A DNA stretch of 64,000 nt from CAWEDP01 sp963807925 (GTDB taxonomy: Bacteria; Acidobacteriota; Vicinamibacteria; Vicinamibacterales; CAVVIG01). The notes below the pieces were generated by a model, which saw only the letters and a program-made list of their open reading frames with translations, was not told the DNA's origin and made no database searches. Below are positions 41,114 to 48,980 of the stretch, one piece after another. Position 1 is the stretch's first letter. Every line of letters begins with the position of its first letter. Location: assembly GCA_963807925.1 (NCBI GenBank), contig CAWEDP010000002.1, forward strand, positions 1,798,001-1,862,000, written 5' to 3'. A program made the translations under genes and the position numbers.

Positions 41114-41950
41114 ATGCGCGCCATCATTTCGCTCGCCGGTGCAGCAGCGCTCGTTCTGGCGCTCTCGCCCGGCGCCCGCGCCGACGAGTACAACAAGCTG
41201 ACCTACATGACGTTCAGCGGTCCGGTACAGGTACCGGGCGCCACACTGCCCGCCGGCACCTACACGTTCAAGCTGGCGGACCTCCAGACGGACCGGCACA
41301 TCGTGCAGATCTTCAACAAGGCCACCAACAAGCTGATCACGACCGTCATGACGATCCCCAACGATCGCATCGAGCCGGTCAAGGACACCTTCGTGATGTT
41401 CTCGGAGCGGCCTGCCGGAGTGCCGATTGCCGTGAAGGCGTGGTTCTATCCAGGACGGAGCATCGGAGAGGAGTTCCTGTACCCCCGCCACCAGGCCACC
41501 GAAATCGCCCGCAAGGCGCACGACACGGTGCTGACGACCCAGGGCGAGGAAGTGACGCGCACCGGCAGCACGGCTCGCGTGAACGAGCAGGGAAAGTTCA
41601 CGGCTGACAACAACACCGCGGCCTCGGCCGGCACCTCGCGCGCGCCGAGCCAGTCCGCGAATCGGGCGGATGCCGCCGCGACGGCCGCCGCGACGAGCGG
41701 TTCAGCGGCGAGCGCGCCGGCCAGCGCTCGGGCCGCGACGGCGACCGGCGGCAGCAACGCACGGGCGGCGGTCGGTACGGCTGGCCAGGCGAACGGGAGC
41801 CAGGCGCCGGCCACGACCGCGCGCACTGCGCGGACCCTGCCGCGGACGGCCAGTCCGCTCGGGCTGTTCGAACTGCTGAGCGGTTTGTCGCTGGCCGCGG
41901 CGTTCGGCCTGCGCCGGATGCGCCGGCACTCGGCGGCGCTGGATCGATAG
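41114..41950 (+). CDS. secreted protein with LPRTA sortase-like anchor
   Basis: The 278-residue protein has a signal peptide (1-23), an N-terminal domain (25-150) rich in strands with GPVQVPGATLPAGTYTFKLADLQTDRHIVQIF, an Ala/Ser/Thr/Gly-rich linker (about 168-240) and a C-terminal sorting-like signal: LPRTA (242-246), a hydrophobic segment (about 249-265) and the basic tail RRMRRHSAALDR. This tripartite end is that of sortase substrates, and a class D-like sortase gene lies about 1 kb downstream. The domain resembles secreted acidobacterial proteins with a TLPAGTY motif. AAGGAGGGAAAAG gives a strong ribosome site. Confidence 0.8.
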   Translation: MRAIISLAGAAALVLALSPGARADEYNKLTYMTFSGPVQVPGATLPAGTYTFKLADLQTDRHIVQIFNKATNKLITTVMTIPNDRIEPVKDTFVMFSERPAGVPIAVKAWFYPGRSIGEEFLYPRHQATEIARKAHDTVLTTQGEEVTRTGSTARVNEQGKFTADNNTAASAGTSRAPSQSANRADAAATAAATSGSAASAPASARAATATGGSNARAAVGTAGQANGSQAPATTARTARTLPRTASPLGLFELLSGLSLAAAFGLRRMRRHSAALDR

Positions 41951-42053
41951 ATCGATAATGGAAACGTGAGCGATCGGCAAACCGATCGCGTCCGGGCTCT
42001 CGCGAGGTCTCGACCGAGCGAGAGCCCGACGTTTCGAGAACGCGTGCCCTGAC

Positions 42054-42956
42054 ATGAAGCTCCTGGCTGCGCTTGCTCTGGCCGCGACGGTCGTCTCGGC
42101 GCAAGGCGTGCCGCAAGCGCCGCCGTTTGTCGCGACGTCCGCCGACCTGGTGGTGCTTCCGGTCGTGGTGCTCGACAAGCATGGGTTCGTCACCGACCTC
42201 GAGCCCGATCGGTTCACTGTGTACGACAACGGGCGGCGACAGGACATCGCGCTGTTCAGCGGAGAAGACACGCCGGTGACCGTCGGTCTGGTCATCGACA
42301 ACAGCGGGAGCATGCGTCCGAAGATGGGTGAGGTAATCGTCGCAACGCTGGCGTTCGCGCGCACGAGCAATCCCCAGGACGAGCTGTTCATCGTCCCGTT
42401 CAGCGACACGGTGCTCGCCGAGCGCGCCCGATTGGTCACCGCGCTCGATGCCCGGGCGCTGCAGGCCCAGCTCCAGTCGATGGCGGCCCAGGGCAGGACC
42501 GCGTTGTACGACGCCCTCCTTGCCGCCCTCGACCGGCTCGAACGCGCCACTCAGGCGCGCAAGGCTCTCGTCGTCGTCAGCGACGGCGGCGACAACGCGA
42601 GCCGATCGACGCTGAACGCCGTCCTCGAGCGGGCGCGCCGCTCGAACGTCATGATGTTCACCATCGGCCTGTTCGACCAGGACGACGAGGATCGCAATCC
42701 GCGCGTCCTCCGGCGGCTCGCCGACGACACCGGCGGCGAGCGGTTCCTGCCGCACGCGGCGGGCGATCTCCTGCGGGTATGCACGCGGATCGCCCGGGAG
42801 CTCCGCAGCGGCTACACGATCGGCTTCGTCCCGCCCGATCGCGACGGGACGTTTCACCGCGTGCGCGTCGAAGTCCAGCGCCCCGGCGGCGGGAGGCTCT
42901 CGGTCCGCAGCCGTCCGGGGTATTTCGCGGCGCCGCCGCCGGTGACGTCACGATGA
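42054..42956 (+). CDS. secreted von Willebrand factor A domain protein
   Basis: The 300-residue protein has a signal peptide (about 1-16, VVSAQ). A small N-terminal domain (VVLPVVVLDKHGFVTDLEPDRFTVYDNGRRQDIALF) of the acidobacterial VWFA-related type precedes a VWA domain with an intact MIDAS, DNSGSM (82-87), plus the Thr and Asp loops. No C-terminal anchor is seen. It binds ligands through a divalent ion outside the cytoplasm. Its stop overlaps the sortase ATG by four bases, so they are translationally coupled. Confidence 0.88.
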   Translation: MKLLAALALAATVVSAQGVPQAPPFVATSADLVVLPVVVLDKHGFVTDLEPDRFTVYDNGRRQDIALFSGEDTPVTVGLVIDNSGSMRPKMGEVIVATLAFARTSNPQDELFIVPFSDTVLAERARLVTALDARALQAQLQSMAAQGRTALYDALLAALDRLERATQARKALVVVSDGGDNASRSTLNAVLERARRSNVMMFTIGLFDQDDEDRNPRVLRRLADDTGGERFLPHAAGDLLRVCTRIARELRSGYTIGFVPPDRDGTFHRVRVEVQRPGGGRLSVRSRPGYFAAPPPVTSR

Positions 42957-43600
42957 CACCCCGAGCCACGCACGCACTTCGCCTGGTCGAGTGGCTCCTG
43001 TTCGCCGCCGGAGGGGTGCTTGCCGCCTGGTGCCTGGTCGTGGTCGGTCGTGCCGAGTACTACGCGCGACTGCCCATCCCGGCGCCGGCGCCACCTGCCG
43101 TGCCGGGCGCCCGTGCGAGGCCGGATGTGCCTCCCCCGGCCCCGGTCATCCCGGCCGGCGGATGGGTGGCGCGCCTCGAGGCGCCCGAGCTTGGACTTTC
43201 GGCAACCGTCCTCGAGGGCAGCGACGATGCGACGCTGTCACGCGCGGCGGGACACATCGAGGGGACGCCGTTGCCGGGCGAGCGCGGGAACATCGGCATC
43301 GCCGGCCATCGGGATACGACGTTTCGTCCCCTCCGCCGCGTGAAGGTGGGCGACGAGCTGACGCTCACGACCGCCGGGCACTCGTCACGGTATCGCGTCT
43401 CCTCCACCTTCATCGTGGATCCGGACGACGTGTACGTGCTGGATCCAACCGATCGGCCGGCACTGACGCTGGTGACGTGCTATCCGTTCCATTTCATCGG
43501 GCACGCCCCGCGACGGTTCATCGTGCGTGCGGATCTCGTGGACGACGAGCCGCGGCTCGCGGCTCGAGAGACTGCGGTAGCCGCTGAGAGACTGCGGTAG
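42953..43600 (+). CDS. class D-like sortase
   Basis: The 215-residue membrane enzyme has an N-terminal helix (about 13-31), a Pro-rich linker and a sortase barrel. Catalytic residues are His119 (NIGIAGHRDTTFRPL), Cys176 (LTLVTCYPF) and Arg187/188 (PRRFIVRA). The TLxTCYPF strand and short C-terminus resemble class D and Gram-negative sortases. It would cleave LPxTA-type signals and join the product to another group. The likely substrate is the LPRTA protein upstream. The last residues come from degenerate GAGAGACTGCGGTAG direct repeats that lead into a palindromic repeat. Confidence 0.88.
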   Translation: MTPRATHALRLVEWLLFAAGGVLAAWCLVVVGRAEYYARLPIPAPAPPAVPGARARPDVPPPAPVIPAGGWVARLEAPELGLSATVLEGSDDATLSRAAGHIEGTPLPGERGNIGIAGHRDTTFRPLRRVKVGDELTLTTAGHSSRYRVSSTFIVDPDDVYVLDPTDRPALTLVTCYPFHFIGHAPRRFIVRADLVDDEPRLAARETAVAAERLR

Positions 43601-43624
43601 TAGCGGCCGAGAGACTTCGGTAGT

Positions 43625-43666
43625 GTCCGGCTTCAGCCGGACCCGAGTGTCCGGTTTCAGCCGGAC
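43625..43666 (+). repeat. two REP-like palindromes after the sortase gene
   Basis: GTCCGGCTTCAGCCGGAC at 43625-43642 has the GTAG head; GTCCGGTTTCAGCCGGAC at 43649-43666 has one base changed and no GTAG. They are 24 bases apart, between the sortase and the convergent outer-membrane protein gene. Confidence 0.88.
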
Positions 43667-43676
43667 CGCACCCGCG

Positions 43677-44345
43677 TCAGAATCGAATCCCGACGCCCAC
43701 CTGAACCCGCTGCGTGCTGATGCCGACGTCCTGCGTGATGTCGCTCGGCCGGGCGGCGATCCGGCCGTACCGGTAGCTGCCGTCGATCACCAGCCACTTG
43801 CCGTAGGTCCCCTGCACGCCGACCGGCACGACGATGAAGGCCTTGCTGATCTTCCCGCTGAGATCCAGCCCGAGGACCACGCCGTAGACCGACTCCAGCT
43901 GAGACGTGACGTCGGCGCCGGCGACCTGGAAGCTCGATATCGTCTCGACCCTCGCGAACCCGACGCCGAACCCGACGTACGGCCGCCACAGGCGGGCGAA
44001 GGCCGGGCCCCGGTACTTGGCGCCGATATCCAGGAAATTCGCCTTCTGGATCACCGTGGAGCTGCCTCCGATGAAGGACGCGATTGTCGCGGCGCGATCG
44101 TCGCGATCCTGGGTGGCCACGTTGCCCATATGGCCGCCCTCGAGGAATCCGTCGAGCCAGTCGTTGATGTGCATGCCCACTTCGCCGCCCACCGCCGAGT
44201 CCGACTTGTGCCCGAGCGTCGCCGCCGCGGTGAATTCACCGTAGAACCGCGACTCGGGGGCGGCAGTCTGAGCGCGCGCAACCGCAGTGCTGGCGGTCAC
44301 AATCAGCAGGGCCATCCAAACAGCAGCAGAGCGGCTCACTCTCAT
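43677..44345 (-). CDS. outer membrane beta-barrel protein
   Basis: The 222-residue protein has a signal peptide (MRVSRSAAVWMALLIVTASTAVARAQ) and amphipathic strands such as FYGEFTAAATLGHKS, LDIGAKYRG, RPYVGFGVGFARVETI and WLVIDGSYRYGRI, ending in VGVGIRF with the terminal aromatic typical of barrel proteins. Length suggests an 8-stranded OmpA/OmpW-like barrel. The function is unknown. The ATG at 44345 has GGAGGATGTGACG upstream; an upstream in-frame start is less likely. It is evidence for a diderm envelope. Confidence 0.8.
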   Translation of the reverse strand: MRVSRSAAVWMALLIVTASTAVARAQTAAPESRFYGEFTAAATLGHKSDSAVGGEVGMHINDWLDGFLEGGHMGNVATQDRDDRAATIASFIGGSSTVIQKANFLDIGAKYRGPAFARLWRPYVGFGVGFARVETISSFQVAGADVTSQLESVYGVVLGLDLSGKISKAFIVVPVGVQGTYGKWLVIDGSYRYGRIAARPSDITQDVGISTQRVQVGVGIRF

Positions 44346-44538
44346 CGTCACATCCTCCACGTCTCGCACGATCAACCAATCTCCGGCCGTCCGGTCGGCA
44401 GACTGGTTCAGTCGGGATGGACCAGATCAGCAGCGACCCAATGACCGTAAGAGTCCGTCCGCGGAAAGGGCTGGGGGCCTACCGCAAGGGAAAGGAGAGA
44501 GTGCGATTATACTGGTACCCGGGAATTTTGCGACAGCG
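44346..44538. other. divergent intergenic region between barrel protein and lepB
   Basis: This 193-base gap must carry promoters for both genes. A TATACT lies at 44513-44518 on the forward strand, 20 bases before the lepB ATG. I see no further element or gene. Confidence 0.4.
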
Positions 44539-45252
44539 ATGAGCGATACCGGATTGCCTTTCAACGAAGCCTTTGAGTCTCCCGATGCCGCCGGGCGGCA
44601 GGAAGCCGCCGGCGAGGCCGACGGCCCGCCGCCGCTCGACGTCAGTCCGTCCGCCCAGACCACTCTCGCGATCGAGCCGGTGCCGGCAGCCGACGCGACG
44701 CTCGCGCCGCCGGCCGAGCGATGGACGGCACGCTGGGCGCGCGCCGGCCAGGATCTGGTGGCCGGCGTGCAGACGCTGGTGTCGGCCGCAGTCTACGCGA
44801 CCCTGATCGTCACGTTCGGGTTCCAGGTGGCGCGCGTCGACGGCCAGAGCATGGCGCCGACGCTCGAGGATCACGATCGCCTGATCGTCAGCAAGCTCGT
44901 CTACGAGATCGGGGATCCGCGGCCCGGCGACATCGTCATGCTGTACTACCCGCTCAACCCGGAGAAGATGTTCGTCAAGCGCGTGATCGCCAAGGAAGGC
45001 GATACCGTGCGCATCGTCGACGGCCGCGTCTACGTGAACGACGAGCCGCTGCACGACGACTACGTGCCCCAGGAATTCAGGAGCCACGACGACTGGGGGC
45101 CGCAAGTGGTGCAGCAGGGCTACTACTTCGTGATGGGCGACCACCGGAACAACAGTTCCGACAGCCGCCACTGGGGCTTCGTGCCGAAGAAGTACATCGT
45201 CGGCAAGGTCAAAGTCCGCTGGTGGCCTCTTTCCGACGCGCGAATCTTTTGA
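44539..45252 (+). CDS. lepB: signal peptidase I
   Basis: The 237-residue protein begins with a long, acidic and Pro-rich cytosolic region (about 1-70), then one membrane helix (about 78-95) and the catalytic domain: Ser104 (GQSMAPTL), Lys147 (FVKRVIAKEGD) and GDHRNNSSDSR box E. It removes signal peptides from exported proteins. The cytoplasmic extension is longer than usual. Its stop overlaps the TTG start proposed for the PilZ gene. Confidence 0.93.
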   Translation: MSDTGLPFNEAFESPDAAGRQEAAGEADGPPPLDVSPSAQTTLAIEPVPAADATLAPPAERWTARWARAGQDLVAGVQTLVSAAVYATLIVTFGFQVARVDGQSMAPTLEDHDRLIVSKLVYEIGDPRPGDIVMLYYPLNPEKMFVKRVIAKEGDTVRIVDGRVYVNDEPLHDDYVPQEFRSHDDWGPQVVQQGYYFVMGDHRNNSSDSRHWGFVPKKYIVGKVKVRWWPLSDARIF

Positions 45253-45968
45253 GTTCCGCGTCCGACTGCACGGTTCTGATTGCCGCCTCCGATCGCCTCC
45301 CGGCCCTGAAAGAACGATCGGTGGCCGATCACACCGAGCTTCTCGCCTTTCCCGACACTGAAGCGCTGCGCGCCCTCGAAGTCATCAGCCGCCGGCGCCC
45401 GCGCGTGGTCGCGCTCGAGCGCCTGTTCGCGGAGACGCCACGCGGCGCGGCGCTCATCAACCGCATCAGGGCGGACCCGACGCTCACGCGGTCGGAGATT
45501 CGAGTCGTCTCGCACGACACCGACGGCGAGATCGTCGCCGACCGGCCGCCATCCACCTTCGTCTCCGGCGCAACGGCATCCGTCGAGGCCCGCCCTGCGG
45601 CGGCGTCTCCGCTGGCGGCCGCGGCGGCAGGAGCCGTCGCACCGCTGCTCGATCACCACGGCACGAGGCGGGCGCCGCGATTCGCGCTGGCGGCGAACGT
45701 CGAAATCGACATCAACGGCAGCTCGGCGACGCTGGTGGATCTCTCCACCTGCGGCGCACAGGTCGTCTCGCCGAACGTGCTCCGGCCCAACCAGCGCCTG
45801 CGGATCGTGCTCATCGACGACGAGGCCGCGGTGCGCTGCAACGCGGTGGTCGTCTGGGCCTCGTACGAGATGCCGCCGAACGCCGCGCCTCGATACCGGG
45901 CGGGCGTGGAATTCCTCGACGCGCCGCGCGACGAGGTGGACGCCTTTCGCCATCGGCATCAGGGGTGA
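45249..45968 (+). CDS. PilZ domain protein
   Basis: About 239 residues from a TTG at 45249. The N-terminal half (1-100) looks like a receiver-type fold without a clear phospho-acceptor (CTVLIAASDRLPALKERSV). The C-terminal half has a PilZ-type domain: RRAPRFALAANVEIDINGSSATLVDLSTCGAQVVSPNVL, where RRAPR and DLSTCGAQV stand for the c-di-GMP RxxxR and D/NxSxxG motifs, then YRAGVEFLD. It may bind cyclic di-GMP. It overlaps the end of lepB, indicating coupling. Its exact start is uncertain. Confidence 0.8.
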   Translation: MSSASDCTVLIAASDRLPALKERSVADHTELLAFPDTEALRALEVISRRRPRVVALERLFAETPRGAALINRIRADPTLTRSEIRVVSHDTDGEIVADRPPSTFVSGATASVEARPAAASPLAAAAAGAVAPLLDHHGTRRAPRFALAANVEIDINGSSATLVDLSTCGAQVVSPNVLRPNQRLRIVLIDDEAAVRCNAVVVWASYEMPPNAAPRYRAGVEFLDAPRDEVDAFRHRHQG

Positions 45969-45987
45969 GGGGCTCGGGACTCGGTGC

Positions 45988-47286
45988 TCAGTCGCCGATG
46001 GGCAGCTGTCGAGCGACGATCACGTCGCGCCGGAAGATGGTGTCTCCGCGGTCCGAGCCGGTGGAGATGATGGCCGCTGGAATCCCTGACACCTCCTCGA
46101 GCCGCGCGATGTAGGCGCGCGCGGCGGCCGGCAGCCGGGAGAACTGCGTCGTGCCGCGCGTCGGCGCGGCCCAGCCGGGCATCGATTCGTACACCGGCTC
46201 GCACTGCGAGAGCCGCACGACGTCGGACGGAAAGTCGGTGAGGATGCGGCCCCCGTACCGGTAGGCGGTGCAGATCTCGAGCCGCTCGAGACCGTCGAGG
46301 ACGTCCAGTTTGGTGAGCGCCAGCGCGTCGAGGCCGTTGATCCGCGCGCTGTAGCGGATCGCCACGGCATCGTACCAGCCGCAGCGGCGGGGCCGGCCGG
46401 TCACCGCCCCGTACTCGTTGCCGCTGTCCCGCAGCCAATTGCCGGCCTCGCCGTGCAGCTCGGTGGGCAGCGGTCCTTCACCGACGCGCGTCGTGTACGC
46501 CTTCGCCACCCCGAGCACCGATCCGATCGTCCGCGGTCCCACGCCCAGCCCGGTGCACACGCCGCCGACCGACGCGCTCGACGAGGTGACGTAGGGGTAC
46601 GTGCCGTGATCGATGTCGAGCAGCGTGCCTTGCGCCCCCTCGAAGAGGATCGACTTGCCGTCGCGCATCGCGTCGTTCAGCATCAGCGAGACATCGCACA
46701 CCCAGGGCTGGATCCGGCGCGCGTGATGGAGCAGCTCGTCGAGCACCGCCTGCCAGTCCATGGTCGTCTCGTGCACGAGGCGATTGCGCGCGTTCACGTT
46801 CTCGCGCACGCCGAGCTCGAGCGCCGGCCGATACGCCAGATCGCCCGCCCGGATGCCGCGCCGGGCGATCTTGTCCTCGTAGGCCGGGCCGATGCCGCGC
46901 GAGGTGGTGCCGATCCTGCGCTCGCCGCGCCGCGCTTCCGACAGCAGATCGAGATCGCGGTGATACGGCAGGATGAGGTGCGCCTTGTCGCTGACGACGA
47001 GCCGGCCGGTCGCGTCGATGCCGGCCGCGGCCAGCTCGTCCACCTCGGCCACGAGCGCCGCCGGATCCACCACGACGCCGTTGCCGATCACGCAGATCAC
47101 CGACGGATGCAGGATCCCCGACGGCATGAGACGCAGCACGAACTTCCGGCCGCCGACATACACCGTGTGCCCCGCGTTGTGGCCCCCCTGATACCGGGCC
47201 ACGAGATCGAACCGCGGCGTGACCAGGTCGACGATCTTGCCTTTGCCTTCGTCGCCCCACTGCGCCCCCACGATCGCGAGATTCAT
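45988..47286 (-). CDS. purA: adenylosuccinate synthetase
   Basis: The 432-residue protein joins aspartate to IMP with GTP in AMP synthesis. Family blocks are GAQWGDEGKGKIVD at the start, YQGGHNAGHTV, GTTSRGIGPAYEDK, LFEGAQGTLLDIDHGTYPYVTSSS, GVGPRTIGSVLGVAKAYTTRVGEGPLPTEL and GRPRRCGWYDAVA. Length is normal. It diverges from hutH with only 27 bases between them. Confidence 0.97.
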   Translation of the reverse strand: MNLAIVGAQWGDEGKGKIVDLVTPRFDLVARYQGGHNAGHTVYVGGRKFVLRLMPSGILHPSVICVIGNGVVVDPAALVAEVDELAAAGIDATGRLVVSDKAHLILPYHRDLDLLSEARRGERRIGTTSRGIGPAYEDKIARRGIRAGDLAYRPALELGVRENVNARNRLVHETTMDWQAVLDELLHHARRIQPWVCDVSLMLNDAMRDGKSILFEGAQGTLLDIDHGTYPYVTSSSASVGGVCTGLGVGPRTIGSVLGVAKAYTTRVGEGPLPTELHGEAGNWLRDSGNEYGAVTGRPRRCGWYDAVAIRYSARINGLDALALTKLDVLDGLERLEICTAYRYGGRILTDFPSDVVRLSQCEPVYESMPGWAAPTRGTTQFSRLPAAARAYIARLEEVSGIPAAIISTGSDRGDTIFRRDVIVARQLPIGD

Positions 47287-47294
47287 AACGGAAC

Positions 47295-47304
47295 TAAGAT
47301 TCTA
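47295..47304. promoter_or_regulatory. shared symmetrical -10 region of the purA/hutH divergent pair
   Basis: TAAGATTCTA contains TAAGAT forward (47295-47300) and TAGAAT on the reverse strand (47304-47299). Each lies 12-13 bases from its own start codon, in a 27-base spacer. No ribosome sites are visible, so both 5' leaders would be about 6 bases. Confidence 0.5.
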
Positions 47305-47313
47305 CCTGCATTC

Positions 47314-48882
47314 ATGATTCTGCTTGACGGCGGCTCCCTGACGCTCGACCAGATCGTCGCGATTGCCGACCGCGGCGAGCGTGTCGCGATCGCGCCCCAC
47401 GCGGCCGCGCGCGTCGATGCCGCGCGCGCGGTGGTCGATCGGTGCGCCGCGGGCGACCAGCCGGTCTACGGCGTCAATACCGGGTTCGGATCGTTTGCGG
47501 ACGTGAGGATTCCGTCCGACGCGCTCGACACCCTGCAGTTGAACCTGCTCCGCAGCCATGCCGCCGGCGTCGGCGACCCGCTGTCGATCCGGGTCGTGCG
47601 CGCCACCATGGCCCTGCGCGCGAACGTCCTGGCGAAGGGCTACTCGGGCATCCGCCGCGAAACGCTCGACGCGCTGGTCGCCATGCTGAACGCGGGCGTG
47701 CATCCGCTGGTGCCGTGCCGCGGCTCGGTCGGCGCGAGCGGCGATCTCGCGCCGCTCGCGCACCTCGCGCTCGTGCTCGTGGGCGAGGGCGACGCCTGGC
47801 CGACGAGCCCGTCACCCCCGGACGGCTCCCCCGCATGGACGACGGCGATGCCGCACGGGCTGGACCGTCTACCGGGCGCCGAAGCGCTGCGGCGGGCCGG
47901 GCTGGCGCCCGTGACGCTGGCGGCGAAGGAGGGGCTGGCGCTCATCAACGGCACGCAGCCCTCGACGGCCATCCTCGCGCTGACGCTCGTCGGCGCGGAG
48001 CGCCTGACGCGGGCGGCCGACATCGCGGCGGCGCTTTCGATCGACGGCCTCCGCGGATCGCTGCGCCCCTTCGACGCCCGCATTCACGCCGCGCGGCCGC
48101 TGGCCGGCCAGGGCGTGTCGGCCTCGAACCTCGAGCGGCTGGTCGCCGGCAGCGCCATCAACGCGTCGCACCAGAACTGCGGGCGCGTGCAGGACGCGTA
48201 TTCGATGCGCTGCACGCCGCAGGTGCACGGCGCGGCGCGCGACGCCCTGCGCTTCGTCCGCGAGACGGTCGTCATCGAGGCCAACGCCGCCACCGACAAC
48301 CCGATGGTCTTCGCCGAGACCGGCGACATCGTCTCGGGCGGGAACTTCCACGGCGCGCCGATCGCGCTGGCGGCCGATCTGACCTCCGCCGCGCTCGTGC
48401 CGCTGGCGACGATCAGCGAACGGCGGACCGATCGGCTCGTCGATCCGACGCTCAGCGGGCTGCCGGCGTTCCTGACGCGCCGCGGCGGCCTGCGGTCCGG
48501 CCTGATGCTGGCGCAGGTGACGGCGGCCGCCCTGGCGTCGGAGCTGAAGACGCTCGCGCATCCGGCGTCGGTCGACTCGATTCCGACCTCGGCGAACAAG
48601 GAGGATCACGTCAGCATGAGCATGGCGGCCGCGCTCAAGGCGGCGCGCGCGCTCGATCGCGCGCGGGAGGTCATCGCGATCGAAATCCTCTGCGCCTGCC
48701 AGGCGATCGATCTGCTGGCGCCGCTCACGACGTCGGCGGGGCTCGCCTCGGCGCACGCGCTCGTCCGATCGCGCGTGCCGACGCTCGACGACGATCGGCC
48801 GCCCTCGCCCGACATCGCGGCGATCGACCGTCTCATCGCGACAGGATTGTTGGAAACCGCCTGCGGCGATCGAGTCAAGTAA
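47314..48882 (+). CDS. hutH: histidine ammonia-lyase
   Basis: The 522-residue protein converts histidine to urocanate. The MIO cofactor triad Ala141-Ser142-Gly143 lies in GASGDLAPLAHLAL; other blocks are YGVNTGFGSFADV, EGLALINGTQPSTA, QDAYSMRCTPQVHGAARD and ATDNPMVFAETGDIVSGGNFHG. No other hut gene is adjacent. The message may be nearly leaderless, since the -10-like sequence is 13 bases before the ATG. Confidence 0.96.
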   Translation: MILLDGGSLTLDQIVAIADRGERVAIAPHAAARVDAARAVVDRCAAGDQPVYGVNTGFGSFADVRIPSDALDTLQLNLLRSHAAGVGDPLSIRVVRATMALRANVLAKGYSGIRRETLDALVAMLNAGVHPLVPCRGSVGASGDLAPLAHLALVLVGEGDAWPTSPSPPDGSPAWTTAMPHGLDRLPGAEALRRAGLAPVTLAAKEGLALINGTQPSTAILALTLVGAERLTRAADIAAALSIDGLRGSLRPFDARIHAARPLAGQGVSASNLERLVAGSAINASHQNCGRVQDAYSMRCTPQVHGAARDALRFVRETVVIEANAATDNPMVFAETGDIVSGGNFHGAPIALAADLTSAALVPLATISERRTDRLVDPTLSGLPAFLTRRGGLRSGLMLAQVTAAALASELKTLAHPASVDSIPTSANKEDHVSMSMAAALKAARALDRAREVIAIEILCACQAIDLLAPLTTSAGLASAHALVRSRVPTLDDDRPPSPDIAAIDRLIATGLLETACGDRVK

Positions 48883-48900
48883 TATTTTTTCATTTTCAAA

Positions 48901-48929
48901 TTGACAAGGCGCGCGTCGCTTCTTAACGT
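48901..48929 (+). promoter_or_regulatory. promoter candidate in AT-rich patch before the ATPase gene
   Basis: TTGACA (48901-48906), a 17-base spacer and TAACGT (48924-48929) lie in one of the few AT-rich stretches of the window, just after the hutH stop. The predicted start near 48936 leaves a leader of about 45 bases with GAGGAACGA before the ATG at 48981. Confidence 0.6.
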
Positions 48930-48980
48930 CTACTCTTTCGCGGATGTTCATCCGCGCCGCTCCACAGACGCGAGGAACGA

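Noticed and set aside
41114..41950. PEP-CTERM/exosortase-type anchor
   Set aside because: The motif is LPRTA, not PEP, and a sortase rather than an exosortase is encoded close by.
157..43666. Palindromic repeats as rho-independent terminators
   Set aside because: No T-run follows the hairpins, and copies lie upstream of genes or inside one, in both orientations.
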